Assembly: GCF_019844075.1 (NCBI RefSeq)
Contig: NZ_CP081964.1
Coordinates: 3,596,001-3,660,000, forward strand
From: Curtobacterium sp. TC1
Lineage (GTDB): Bacteria > Actinomycetota > Actinomycetes > Actinomycetales > Microbacteriaceae
Direction: 5' to 3'
Length of the DNA stretch: 64,000 nt
Positions 1-7,581 of this stretch are shown piece by piece. A program made the position numbers and the translations under genes. The notes below the pieces were generated by a model. It saw only the letters and a list, made by a program, of their open reading frames with translations. It was not told the DNA's origin and ran no database searches. Each line of letters begins with the position of its first letter. Within the stretch, counting starts at the first letter, position 1.

Positions 1-360
1 GCCGGCGCCGTTCAGGTGCGTCAGGCTGAAGCCGCGCAGCCGGTTCACGTCGTACGAGTAGCCGTTCGCGACCGGGGTCGAGGTCTGGTCGCCTGCGGTG
101 CCGGTGGGGCTCCACTGCATCATGCCGAACGGGGCAGTGGCTCCGGGCCAGGTGTTGCCGTCGCCGCTCGTGCCGATGAACGGGTCGACGTACCGAGCCG
201 GGTCGGAGACGGTCCGCCCCGCATGCGTCGCCTGCCCTGACGGTGAGGCGACGGCCGGCGCGGCGACGACCCCCGTCCCGAGCAGCGCGGCGATCGTGGC
301 CACCGCGGCGAGCGGGAGCGGGCGGACGAGCGGGCGACGGTGCACGCGGGAACGGTTCAC
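1..360 (-). CDS. Secreted GH92 family alpha-mannosidase (N-terminal part, cut by window edge)
   Basis: This is the first 120 codons of a gene that runs off the window. The GTG start is followed by an Arg-rich n-region, a hydrophobic core and an Ala-rich cleavage region, so it has a signal peptide and is exported. The mature part opens with YVDPFIGTSGDGNTWPGAT and then PFGMMQWSP, the conserved N-terminal signature of glycoside hydrolase family 92. GH92 enzymes are calcium-dependent exo-acting alpha-mannosidases that trim N-glycans and mannans. TAGCGT lies 7 nt before the GTG, suggesting a leaderless transcript. A GH38 mannosidase operon lies 13 kb away, so the two may serve the same nutrient. 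The catalytic region is not in view, so linkage specificity cannot be judged. Confidence 0.85.
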   Translation of the reverse strand, partial: MNRSRVHRRPLVRPLPLAAVATIAALLGTGVVAAPAVASPSGQATHAGRTVSDPARYVDPFIGTSGDGNTWPGATAPFGMMQWSPTGTAGDQTSTPVANGYSYDVNRLRGFSLTHLNGAG

Positions 361-475
361 GTCGGCGACGCTAGCCCCCTCGGACGGGGGACGCGCGGTC
401 CGTCACCGAGCGCTCTCCTGCTGTTCACCACAGTCGACGTGTTCGGGACTCACCGGCAGGTCCCATCGCCGCTGG

Positions 476-490
476 TAGCGTCCGGGCATG
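476..490 (+). promoter_or_regulatory. Leaderless promoter -10 (TAGCGT) of the alpha/beta hydrolase gene
   Basis: TAGCGT at 476-481 is followed by a 6-nt spacer and the ATG at 488. That puts the expected transcription start on the start codon. No ribosome-binding site is present. No clear -35 box is seen. Confidence 0.55.
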
Positions 491-1378
491 GTGTCGACGA
501 CCGACGAACCGGCCCGAGAACGTGTGCGAGAACTGCTCGGGCTGCCGTCCCCTGACGAACTCCGTCCGGTCGCAGTCCGTCTGGAACCGCTCGGTCGCGA
601 CGGGTTGGTCCAGTGGGCACGCATCGAGCTGGACACCGCCGACGGCGACACCATCCCGTGCTTTGTCCTGACACCGGACCACGGCACCGGAACAGACGTC
701 ATCGCCGTCCACCAGCACGCGGGCGACTTCGCGTCCGGGAAGAGCGAGGCCGCCGGACGAGTCGGGGACCCGAGCCTCGCTTACGGCGCGATGCTCGCTC
801 GCGGCGGAGCACGCGTGGTCATCCCCGATCTGATCGGCTTCGAGGAACGCCGACGCGACTGGACGGACGACCCGGCGGCCGACGAACGTCTCGACGCGCT
901 CTTCCGTGTGGCGAACGGCAGCAGCTTGCAGGCGAAGCACTCGCACGACATCGCCACGGTGACGTCCTGGATGATCGATACGAGCGCCGCAGACACCGAA
1001 TTCGGCGTCATCGGGCACTCCCTCGGCGGTCAGGTGGCACTGTTCGCACTCGCCGTGGACGCCCGGTTCACGCGGGGCGTGGTGAGCTGCGGGCTCGGGA
1101 CGCTGGCCTCGTTCGAGGCCGCTCGGATCCACCACAACCCAGCGTGGTTCGTCCCGGGGCTGACCGCCGCCGGCGACGTCCCCCTGGTCGCGTCTGCCGT
1201 CCGTCAACCGGTGCTCGTCACGGCGGGACGGGACGACGGACTGTTCCCCCTCGCCGGCGTGCAGCGCGCCCTCGACGCGTTCCGTCCAGGCGTCGCGAAG
1301 ACCGAGTTGTTCGACGGCGGCCACGCGATGCCGCCGCGCATCGCGCAAGCGGCAGTCCGGCACCTCCTGTCCACGTGA
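488..1378 (+). CDS. Alpha/beta hydrolase, dienelactone hydrolase/esterase-like
   Basis: A 296-residue alpha/beta hydrolase without signal peptide or membrane segment, so probably cytoplasmic. The nucleophile elbow GHSLGG places the catalytic Ser at 178. D250, in the DGLFP motif, and H279, in GGHAMP, complete a plausible triad. The oxyanion-side strand reads VIAVHQHAGDF. The fold and the DxLFP motif fit the dienelactone hydrolase / acetyl-xylan esterase group, but the substrate cannot be read from the sequence. TAGCGT sits exactly 6 nt before the ATG and no Shine-Dalgarno is visible, so it is probably leaderless. It converges on the SDR gene 8 bp downstream. Confidence 0.8.
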   Translation: MVSTTDEPARERVRELLGLPSPDELRPVAVRLEPLGRDGLVQWARIELDTADGDTIPCFVLTPDHGTGTDVIAVHQHAGDFASGKSEAAGRVGDPSLAYGAMLARGGARVVIPDLIGFEERRRDWTDDPAADERLDALFRVANGSSLQAKHSHDIATVTSWMIDTSAADTEFGVIGHSLGGQVALFALAVDARFTRGVVSCGLGTLASFEAARIHHNPAWFVPGLTAAGDVPLVASAVRQPVLVTAGRDDGLFPLAGVQRALDAFRPGVAKTELFDGGHAMPPRIAQAAVRHLLST

Positions 1379-1386
1379 ACTGATGA

Positions 1387-2283
1387 TCAGGCTCCGGCGC
1401 GCACCGCGACCTGGTCGACGAACGCCCGGACCCGCGCGCGGAACGCCGGGTCCGCCGCCGGGCCCTTCACCGGCACGACGTGCAGTCGCCGGTCACCCCG
1501 ACGGAGGGCCGGTCCGACGAACACCCCCTCGGTGACGTCCGGGGCGGTGGCTGCCCAGAGGGTCGAGCGAGCGCCGTCCGCCGCGGTCCGGGCCATGCTG
1601 CGGGCGACCATACCGCCGAGGCGCTGCGTCAGGGTCTCCGCCTGGTCGTTCATCCCCGTCGCCGCGATGCCGGGGTGCGCGATCACCGACCGGATGTCCG
1701 AACCGGCAGCACGGAGTCGTTCGCCGAGGTCGACGCTCAGCGCTGCGGCCGCGGTCTTCGAGTCGGTGTACACACCGAACTGCGAGTAGTCGTCCGGACC
1801 GTCCACCCCGCCGGGCCCGGGTACGCGGCGGGTGCGCTGCGACAGGTTCGAGCCGACGAGCACGATACGGGGCGACGGCCCGCCGAGCAGCGGGAGCATC
1901 GCCTCGGCGAGCACGGCCGGTCCGACGACGTTCGTCGCCCAGGTGCGCTCGATGCCCTCGTCGGTGCGCCCGAACGTGCCGAGGGTCGCACCGGCGTTGT
2001 TGACGAGGGCATCCACGACGATGCCGTCCGCGCCGAGCTGCCGGGCGAACGCCGTGACGGACGCGACGGAGGACGTGTCGACGAGCCGCGCCTCCAGGTC
2101 GAGACCTGCGGGGAGGACGCGAGCCGCCTTGTCGAGGTCGCGCACCCCGGCGACGACGCGGGCGCCGGCCGAGGCGAGGGTCGTGGCGACGACGAGGCCG
2201 AGCCCACCGGTCGCGCCCGTGACCACCACGGTCCTGCCGTGCTGGTCGGGCATCGCTGCCGGTTCCCACTCGAAGCGGTCCAT
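1387..2283 (-). CDS. Short-chain dehydrogenase/reductase
   Basis: A 298-residue classical-type SDR. The NAD(P)-binding motif TGATGGLG is at residues 22-29, NNAG at 95-98, a candidate catalytic Ser near 145-148, and Y172-x3-K176 (YTDSK). The length and the extended C-terminus resemble the retinol dehydrogenase-like / WW-domain oxidoreductase-like SDRs that reduce or oxidise small carbonyls. The substrate is unknown. The start is supported by AGGAG eight bases upstream of the ATG. It is divergent from a TetR gene across a 77-bp gap holding a palindrome, so it is probably that regulator's target. Confidence 0.85.
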   Translation of the reverse strand: MDRFEWEPAAMPDQHGRTVVVTGATGGLGLVVATTLASAGARVVAGVRDLDKAARVLPAGLDLEARLVDTSSVASVTAFARQLGADGIVVDALVNNAGATLGTFGRTDEGIERTWATNVVGPAVLAEAMLPLLGGPSPRIVLVGSNLSQRTRRVPGPGGVDGPDDYSQFGVYTDSKTAAAALSVDLGERLRAAGSDIRSVIAHPGIAATGMNDQAETLTQRLGGMVARSMARTAADGARSTLWAATAPDVTEGVFVGPALRRGDRRLHVVPVKGPAADPAFRARVRAFVDQVAVRAGA

Positions 2284-2314
2284 CGTCGTCTCCTGCTCGC
2301 TCGCCGTACCGAAT

Positions 2315-2329
2315 CGGATGATTCATCCG
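2315..2329. promoter_or_regulatory. Candidate TetR operator between the SDR and TetR genes
   Basis: The perfect inverted repeat CGGATG-ATT-CATCCG is flanked symmetrically by CCG-n3 and n3-CGG, giving a 27-bp extended dyad (2309-2335). It lies between two divergent starts, just upstream of the tetR -10, the usual place for a TetR-family autoregulatory site. Confidence 0.55.
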
Positions 2330-2348
2330 GAACGGTAGCACAACCGGA

Positions 2349-2363
2349 TAGAGTGTCCACATG
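2349..2363 (+). promoter_or_regulatory. Leaderless promoter -10 (TAGAGT) of the TetR gene
   Basis: TAGAGT at 2349-2354, then 6 nt, then the ATG at 2361. There is no Shine-Dalgarno. The operator dyad lies immediately upstream. Confidence 0.55.
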
Positions 2364-2933
2364 ACGATCGCGATGGCCCGGCCCGAGGCGCTGCGCTCCG
2401 ATGCCCAGCGCAACCGGACGGCGCTGCTCGACGTCGCCCGCACCTTCGTCGACCGGGGAGAACCCGCCCTGCTCAACGCCGTCGCGCACGAGGCCGGAGT
2501 CGGGGTCGGGACGGCCTACCGGCACTTCCCGAGCCAGCAGCACCTGCTCGAAGCGCTCGCGATCGACGCGCTCGAGGACATGCTCGACCAGGTCCGCGAC
2601 GCCGTCGTGCTGCCGGACGCGGCCGATGCGCTCCGCGGGGTCGTCACCGCCGCGTTCCGGAGCATGGTGGACGACGCAGCGCTCGGCGACCTGCTGACGA
2701 ACGGCGGGTTCTCCTGCGCGGACACCGCTGCCCTCGCCGGCGACCTGGTGGTGTCCGTCGACGCGCTGCTCGTCCGGGGACGCACCGAGGGGATCGTCCG
2801 GACCGACGTCGACGCCGACGACCTCCGCCGACTGCTGTGCGGGCTGCGCGAAGCGGCGGTCGCGGGCGGCACCCGGGTCAGCGATCCGGAGCGCTACGTC
2901 GAGATCCTGCTCGCCGGGCTCCGTCCAGCCTGA
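2361..2933 (+). CDS. TetR family transcriptional regulator
   Basis: A 190-residue regulator. The N-terminal domain (about residues 10-65) is a TetR helix-turn-helix with the typical core GVGVGTAYRHFPSQQHLLEA. The rest is a helical ligand-binding and dimerisation domain without recognisable specificity; its sequence resembles the SACE_7040-type C-terminal group (inference). It is divergent from an SDR gene and shares a palindromic intergenic region with it, the standard arrangement for local repression relieved by the SDR's substrate. Translation probably starts on a leaderless mRNA. Confidence 0.88.
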   Translation: MTIAMARPEALRSDAQRNRTALLDVARTFVDRGEPALLNAVAHEAGVGVGTAYRHFPSQQHLLEALAIDALEDMLDQVRDAVVLPDAADALRGVVTAAFRSMVDDAALGDLLTNGGFSCADTAALAGDLVVSVDALLVRGRTEGIVRTDVDADDLRRLLCGLREAAVAGGTRVSDPERYVEILLAGLRPA

Positions 2934-2978
2934 GGACCGGAACCGCCACGAACCGGCGGGCACTGTCAGGATGGGCGC

Positions 2979-4167
2979 ATGAGCGTCATGGTCTCCGTGT
3001 TCGATGCGCACCGCAGCCGTACGAGCGAGAAGTACACGGCGTACCCGCCGGACGTCCTGCCGATGTTCGTCGCCGAGATGGACTCGATGCTCGCGGAGCC
3101 TGTGCGTGAGGCCCTCGTCGCCGCGGTCACCAACGGCGACACCGGGTACGTCGGCCACGGTCGGGCGCTGCCCGAGGCGTTCGCGGACTTCGCCGAGAGC
3201 CGGTGGGCCTGGCGGGTCGACCCCGACCTCGTCCGCACCACCACCGACGTGTCGGTCGCCGCGGTGGAGATGCTGCGGCGGATCATCGAGCCCGGCGACC
3301 AGGTCGTCATCATGCCGCCCGTGTACCCGCCGTTCTGGGAGTACGTGTCCGAGGCCGGCGGCACCGTGACCGAGGTCCCGCTGCTCGCACCCGACGGCCC
3401 CGCCGACCCGTTCGACACCACCGCCGGCTGGCGGATGGACCTGGACGGCCTCACGCAGGCGTTCGCCGACGGGGCCCGCACGGTGCTGCTCTGCAACCCG
3501 CACAACCCCCTCGGGCTGGTACACGACCGCGCGTCGCTCGTCGCACTCGCGAAGCTGGCCGCCGAGTGGGACGCCGTCGTCGTCTCGGACGAGATCCACG
3601 CGCCGCTCGTGCACGCCGACGCGGTCTTCACGCCGTTCCTGGAGTCCTGTCCGGAGGCAGCCGCGTTCGGCGTCTCGTTGACGAGTGCGAGCAAGGCCTG
3701 GAACCTCGCGGGGACGAAGTGCGCGCTCATCGTCGGCGCCTCGGAGCGGGCCCGTGCGTGGTTCGACGCCCTGCCGACCGAGGTCGTCGAGCGCACCGGC
3801 ATCCTCGGCTACACCGCGAGCGTCGCCGCGTTCAGCGAGGGAGAGCCGTGGCTCGCGTCACTGCTCACCGAGCTCGCCGCCAATCGCCGCACCGCTGGCC
3901 GAGCGGATCGGCGACGTCCTGCCCGGTGCCGAGTACCGGCAACCGCAGGCGTCCTACCTGGCGTGGCTGGACCTGCGCGCCCTGCCGTGGGGCGACGACC
4001 CCGCGGCGCTGCTGCTCGACGAGGCGAAGGTGGCACTGGCCTCGGGCCCGGCGTTCGGACGCCAGGGTCGGGGGTTCGCGCGGCTGAACTTCGGGTGCTC
4101 GGCCGAGACCCTGGACGACGGTCTCAGCCGCCTGCACACCGCGTTCCGGCAGCGCGCAGACGGCTGA
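2979..4167 (+). pseudogene. MalY/PatB-type PLP-dependent C-S lyase (aminotransferase class I/II), single-base frameshift
   Basis: This encodes a cystathionine beta-lyase-like enzyme (C-S bond cleavage of cystathionine or cysteine conjugates, PLP-dependent). The first frame carries the family signatures: MFVAEMDS near the N-terminus, GDTGYVGH, the NPHNPLG loop, SDEIHAPLV and the PLP lysine in SASKAWNLAGTK. Around base 3894 the reading frame moves by +1. The downstream frame supplies the missing C-terminus (YLAWLDLRALPWG, then FARLNFGCS) and stops at 4167. Removing one G from ACCGCTGGCC restores a 395-residue protein of normal family length. Read without correction, the first frame would run to 4322 through nagB. 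It could be a true pseudogene or a sequencing error. CAGGAT stands 6 nt before the ATG. Confidence 0.8.
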
Positions 4168-4176
4168 TCGTCGGTC

Positions 4177-4962
4177 CTACTCGAACACCTGCCAGGCCGG
4201 CTTGTTCGCGTACGTGTAGCGGTAGTAGTCGGCGAGCTGCAGGCCGGCCGCGGCTTCCTCGTCGACGACGACCGTCGCGTGCTCGTGCAGCTGCAGGGCC
4301 GACCCGGGGACGAACGAGCTGAGCGGCCCCTCGACCGCGGCGGCGACCGCGTCGGCCTTGGCGGAGCCCTGCGCGACGAGGACGAGCTGCTGGGCCTCGA
4401 GGATGGTGCCGAGGCCCTGCGTCATGCAGTGCGTCGGGACCTGCTCGGGAGAGTCGAAGAACCGCGCGTTGGCGTCACGGGTGGAGGGCGCCAGGGTCTT
4501 GATCCGGGTGCGCGAGGCGAAGGACGACGTCGGCTCGTTGAACCCGATGTGCCCGTTCGCGCCGATGCCGAGGATCTGCACGTCGATCCCGCCGGCGGCA
4601 CGGATCGCGGCGTCGTACTCCTTCGCGGCGAACTCCAGGTCGTCGGCACGACCGTCGGGCACCCGCACCCGCGAGGGGTCGAACCCGAGCGGCGCCACGA
4701 CGTCGCGCGCGATGACGCTGGCGTACGACTCCGGGTGCTCGAGCGGGATGCCGACGTACTCGTCGAGGGCGAACCCGCGAGCCTCGGCGAACGAGATCTC
4801 GCCGGCACCGACCCGACGCTGCAGGTCGGTGTAGATGCCCTGCGGGCTGGATCCGGTGGCGAGACCGATGACGGCGGACGGCTTCTTGGCGACGACGGAC
4901 GCGATCTTGGCCGCGGCGACGCGACCGACCTCAGCCGGCGTGGGCAGGATGATGATCTCCAC
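4177..4962 (-). CDS. nagB: Glucosamine-6-phosphate deaminase
   Basis: A 261-residue cytoplasmic enzyme converting glucosamine-6-phosphate to fructose-6-phosphate and ammonia, the last step of amino-sugar catabolism. It has the N-terminal phosphate-binding loop GLATGSSPQG, the catalytic-base region FALDEYVGI, and the active-site segment GIGANGHIGFNEP containing the conserved Asp/His/Glu set. The length matches bacterial NagB. The GTG start is chosen because the frame opens there and TAGCAT lies exactly 6 nt upstream, so the mRNA is probably leaderless. A 16-bp DasR-type palindrome abuts the -10, pointing to control by N-acetylglucosamine-derived effectors. No nagA or GlcNAc transporter is adjacent. 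Confidence 0.95.
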   Translation of the reverse strand: MEIIILPTPAEVGRVAAAKIASVVAKKPSAVIGLATGSSPQGIYTDLQRRVGAGEISFAEARGFALDEYVGIPLEHPESYASVIARDVVAPLGFDPSRVRVPDGRADDLEFAAKEYDAAIRAAGGIDVQILGIGANGHIGFNEPTSSFASRTRIKTLAPSTRDANARFFDSPEQVPTHCMTQGLGTILEAQQLVLVAQGSAKADAVAAAVEGPLSSFVPGSALQLHEHATVVVDEEAAAGLQLADYYRYTYANKPAWQVFE

Positions 4963-4973
4963 GCCCCCATGCT

Positions 4974-4989
4974 ACTGGTCATGACCAGT
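4974..4989. promoter_or_regulatory. DasR-type operator (dre) in the nagB promoter
   Basis: ACTGGTCATGACCAGT is a perfect 16-bp palindrome. It matches the published Streptomyces DasR responsive element (ACTGGTCTAGACCA-type) at all but the central bases. It lies directly upstream of the nagB -10 (TAGCAT, 4969-4974) and also precedes the divergent Nudix gene. The GntR-family regulator itself is not in the window. Confidence 0.8.
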
Positions 4990-5009
4990 CTCCGACAGGG
5001 CGGGATCGG

Positions 5010-5024
5010 TAGCGTGGGCCCATG
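5010..5024 (+). promoter_or_regulatory. Leaderless promoter -10 (TAGCGT) of the Nudix gene
   Basis: TAGCGT at 5010-5015, a 6-nt spacer (GGGCCC) and the ATG at 5022. The dre palindrome is 20 bp upstream, so this promoter may share the nagB regulator. Confidence 0.5.
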
Positions 5025-5501
5025 CCCACCCCCGACTTCGTCCTGTCCCTCCGCTCGAAGATCGGTACCGATCCGCTGTGGCTGACGGGCGTCACCGCCG
5101 TGGTCACGCGGGGTTCCGGTGCCGACCAGGAGCTGCTCGTGGTCCGCCGAGCCGACAACGGCTCCTTCACCCCGGTCACCGGCATCATCGACCCGGGTGA
5201 GGAACCCGCCGTCGCCGCCGAGCGCGAGGTCCTGGAAGAGGCCGACGTCGTCGCCGTCGCGGAACGGCTGGCGTGGGTGCAGGTGCTGCCGGAGCTGACG
5301 TACGCGAACGGCGACCGGGCGCAGTACCTCGACCTGGTGTTCGCCTGTCGCTACGTGTCCGGCACCCCGAACCCCGCCGACGGCGAGAACACCGAGGCGT
5401 TCTGGGCACGACTCGACGACCTGCCCGAGATGCACCCGAACATGCGTGCCCGCATCACGGCAGCGTTGGCCGACGAGCGCGAGGCGCGCTTCCAGCGCTG
5501 A
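5022..5501 (+). CDS. Nudix hydrolase
   Basis: A 159-residue single-domain Nudix protein. The Nudix box spans residues 54-76: G54, then E60, then R68-E69-V-L-E72-E73, which keeps the metal-binding REUxEE core. The usual late Gly is replaced by Asp75. It therefore looks catalytically competent, hydrolysing a nucleoside diphosphate linked to another moiety. The substrate cannot be assigned. It is divergent from nagB and ends at a long inverted repeat shared with the convergent ABC operon. Confidence 0.88.
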   Translation: MPTPDFVLSLRSKIGTDPLWLTGVTAVVTRGSGADQELLVVRRADNGSFTPVTGIIDPGEEPAVAAEREVLEEADVVAVAERLAWVQVLPELTYANGDRAQYLDLVFACRYVSGTPNPADGENTEAFWARLDDLPEMHPNMRARITAALADEREARFQR

Positions 5502-5511
5502 CCCACCCAGC

Positions 5512-5581
5512 CCGAGACTCGCGGTGAGCGACAGTTCTCGCCGGGTTCGTCGCGAATACTGTCGCCCCAGCCGAGTCTCGG
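5512..5581. repeat. Long imperfect inverted repeat between convergent genes
   Basis: Two pairs of arms are nested: CCGAGACTCG (5512-5521) with CGAGTCTCGG (5572-5581), and GCGACAGT (5528-5535) with ACTGTCGC (5558-5565). It fills the gap between the Nudix gene and the ABC operon, both of which end into it. A bidirectional terminator or a member of a REP-like family are both possible. There is no T-tract. Confidence 0.6.
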
Positions 5582-5599
5582 GGCGCACGGAGCCGCGAC

Positions 5600-6670
5600 C
5601 TACGCGAGCGGGGCGACCGCCACGGGTGCGCCGAGCAGCCGGACGGCGACTGGCTCGCCCGCGGCACGACGGTCGCCGACCTCGTGCTGCACGGTCACGA
5701 CGGTGTCGTCGTCGAGGCGGACGGTGGTGCGGCGGATCGACCCGAGGAAGCTCGACGACACGACGGTGCCGGTGATGCCCTCCGGGGCGAAGGCGACGTC
5801 CTCCGGTCGGACGTAGGCGAGCACGGGCCCGTCCGGGACCGAGGCGTCGAGCGCGGGCACGCGGAACCCGTACACGAACACGTCGCCGCCACGCAGGTCG
5901 CCCTGCAGGCGGTTGGACTGCCCGACGAAGTCGGCCGTGAACGCCGACGACGGGGAACGGTAGAGCTCCTCCGGCGTGCCGATCTGCTCGATGTCGCCGG
6001 CGTTCATCACGGCGATGCGGTCGGAGACGGCGAGCGCCTCTTCCTGGTCGTGGGTGACGAACACGGTGGTGATGCCGAGGTCGCTCTGGATCCGGCGGAT
6101 CTCGTCGCGCAGCGAGACCCGGACCTTGGCGTCGAGGGCGGACAGCGGCTCGTCGAGCAGGAGGACGCGGGGCCGCGTGACCAGGGCGCGGGCGAGGGCG
6201 ACGCGCTGCTGCTGGCCGCCGGACAGCTGGTGCGGGTAGCGCTCGGCGAACTCGCCCAGGTGCACCATGTCGAGTGCCTCGACCACGCGGCTCCGGCGCT
6301 CGGCGGCCGGGACACGGCGCATCTCGAGGCCGAACGCGACGTTCTGCCGCACCGTCATGTGCGGGAACAACGAGTACTGCTGGAACACCATCCCGATGTC
6401 GCGCTTGTTCACCGGGGTGGCGGCGACGTCCTGACCGTCGATGCGGATGGCGCCGGCGTCGATGGCCTCGAGGCCTGCGAGTGCTCGGAGCGCCGTCGTC
6501 TTGCCGCAGCCCGACGGGCCGAGCAGGGACACGAACTCGCCCGGTTCGACGCGGAGCGACAGTCCGGCCAGGGCCCGGTGTGTGCCGTAGTGCTTCTCGA
6601 CGGCCTCGAGCTCGACGACGGCGCCGGTGGTGGCGAGGGACGCCGGGGCTGCCGGTGCGGTGACGGTCAT
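5600..6670 (-). CDS. ABC importer ATP-binding protein (PotA/FbpC type)
   Basis: A 356-residue ATPase of a binding-protein-dependent importer. Walker A GPSGCGKT is at residues 51-58, the Q-loop sits in VFQQYSLFPHM, the signature is LSGGQQQR, Walker B is LLLDEPLSALD, and the H-loop is VFVTHDQEEAL. The last 110 residues form a TOBE-type regulatory domain. This is the last gene of a four-gene operon (binding protein, permease, permease, ATPase) and its ATG overlaps the upstream permease stop by 4 nt. The architecture fits importers of polyamines, iron(III), thiamine or phosphonates. The substrate is not decided by this sequence. Confidence 0.92.
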   Translation of the reverse strand: MTVTAPAAPASLATTGAVVELEAVEKHYGTHRALAGLSLRVEPGEFVSLLGPSGCGKTTALRALAGLEAIDAGAIRIDGQDVAATPVNKRDIGMVFQQYSLFPHMTVRQNVAFGLEMRRVPAAERRSRVVEALDMVHLGEFAERYPHQLSGGQQQRVALARALVTRPRVLLLDEPLSALDAKVRVSLRDEIRRIQSDLGITTVFVTHDQEEALAVSDRIAVMNAGDIEQIGTPEELYRSPSSAFTADFVGQSNRLQGDLRGGDVFVYGFRVPALDASVPDGPVLAYVRPEDVAFAPEGITGTVVSSSFLGSIRRTTVRLDDDTVVTVQHEVGDRRAAGEPVAVRLLGAPVAVAPLA

Positions 6671-7581
6671 GCGGGCTCCTTGACGGGGGTGCTGCGGACG
6701 GCGCGGACACGGCCGGCACGACGGCCCGTCCCGATGCGGCCGATGACGACGAGCAGGACGAACCCGAACACGAGGGCGGCGACCGAGAAGATCGCGGCGA
6801 CGTACGGGTCGGTCTGCTGCACGAGGACGAGCGCGGTCTGGAAGGTGGTGCGGGACAGGAACGCCGCGAGCGTGTACTCGCCGAGGACCACCGTGATGGT
6901 GAGGAAGCACGCGGCGGTGATGCCCCGGCGGAGGTTCGGCAGGAGCACCCGCCAGGTGACCGTCCACCACGAGGCCCCGAGCGACCGGGCAGCCTCGGAG
7001 AGCACCGTCATGTCCGTCGCGGTGATGGCGGCGGCGATCGGGCGGAACGCGAACGGCAGTGTGACGATGCCGATCGCGAAGGCCAGCGTCCACGCCCCGG
7101 ACCCGAAGACCCGCGAGACCACCTGGTAGACGGGGATGAAGCCGACGACGAGCACCACGACGGGGACGGTGATCGGCACGATGCAGACGAACTCGAGCAC
7201 GCGGCGGAGCCTCGGGTAGCGCAGCGCCGTGGTGATCTGGGCGGGCAGCAGGACGAACAGCACGATGCCGACGGTGATCACCGCGATCAGCAGCGACGCC
7301 CGGAGCCCGTCGAACACCGGCTGGTAGGTGAACGCGTTGACGGGATCGGTGACGGCTGTCCAGTGCGCGAGCGTCAGGCCGCCGTCGGTCCCCTGCCGGA
7401 AGGTGAACTGCACCAGGGCGACCAGCGGGACGGCGAACGCGAGCCCGACCACCGTGAGCACGGCCGTGGCGGTGACCCGCGACGGGGCCGTACCGAAGCG
7501 GCCGACGCGGGCCGCGCCTCCCGTCCGACCGGACGCGACCGACGTCGGACGCGACGGCCCCATCGGCGCTGCCGCGCTCAT
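6667..7581 (-). CDS. ABC importer permease (second permease, PotC/ThiP-like)
   Basis: A 304-residue integral membrane protein with about six predicted helices (first at LTVVGLAFAVPLVALV). The permease-ATPase coupling loop is EAARSLGASWWTVTWRVLLP, the EAA-like motif of importer permeases. A long Ser/Ala/Arg-rich cytoplasmic N-terminus precedes helix 1. ATG-TGA overlaps at both ends tie it to the upstream permease and the ATPase gene, so translation is coupled. It forms the membrane channel with the neighbouring permease. Confidence 0.9.
   Translation of the reverse strand: MSAAAPMGPSRPTSVASGRTGGAARVGRFGTAPSRVTATAVLTVVGLAFAVPLVALVQFTFRQGTDGGLTLAHWTAVTDPVNAFTYQPVFDGLRASLLIAVITVGIVLFVLLPAQITTALRYPRLRRVLEFVCIVPITVPVVVLVVGFIPVYQVVSRVFGSGAWTLAFAIGIVTLPFAFRPIAAAITATDMTVLSEAARSLGASWWTVTWRVLLPNLRRGITAACFLTITVVLGEYTLAAFLSRTTFQTALVLVQQTDPYVAAIFSVAALVFGFVLLVVIGRIGTGRRAGRVRAVRSTPVKEPA

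Noticed and set aside
3894..4322. The uncorrected C-terminus of the MalY/PatB frame
   Set aside because: It turns Arg/Ala-rich, loses all family motifs and runs into nagB, while the neighbouring frame supplies the expected ending.
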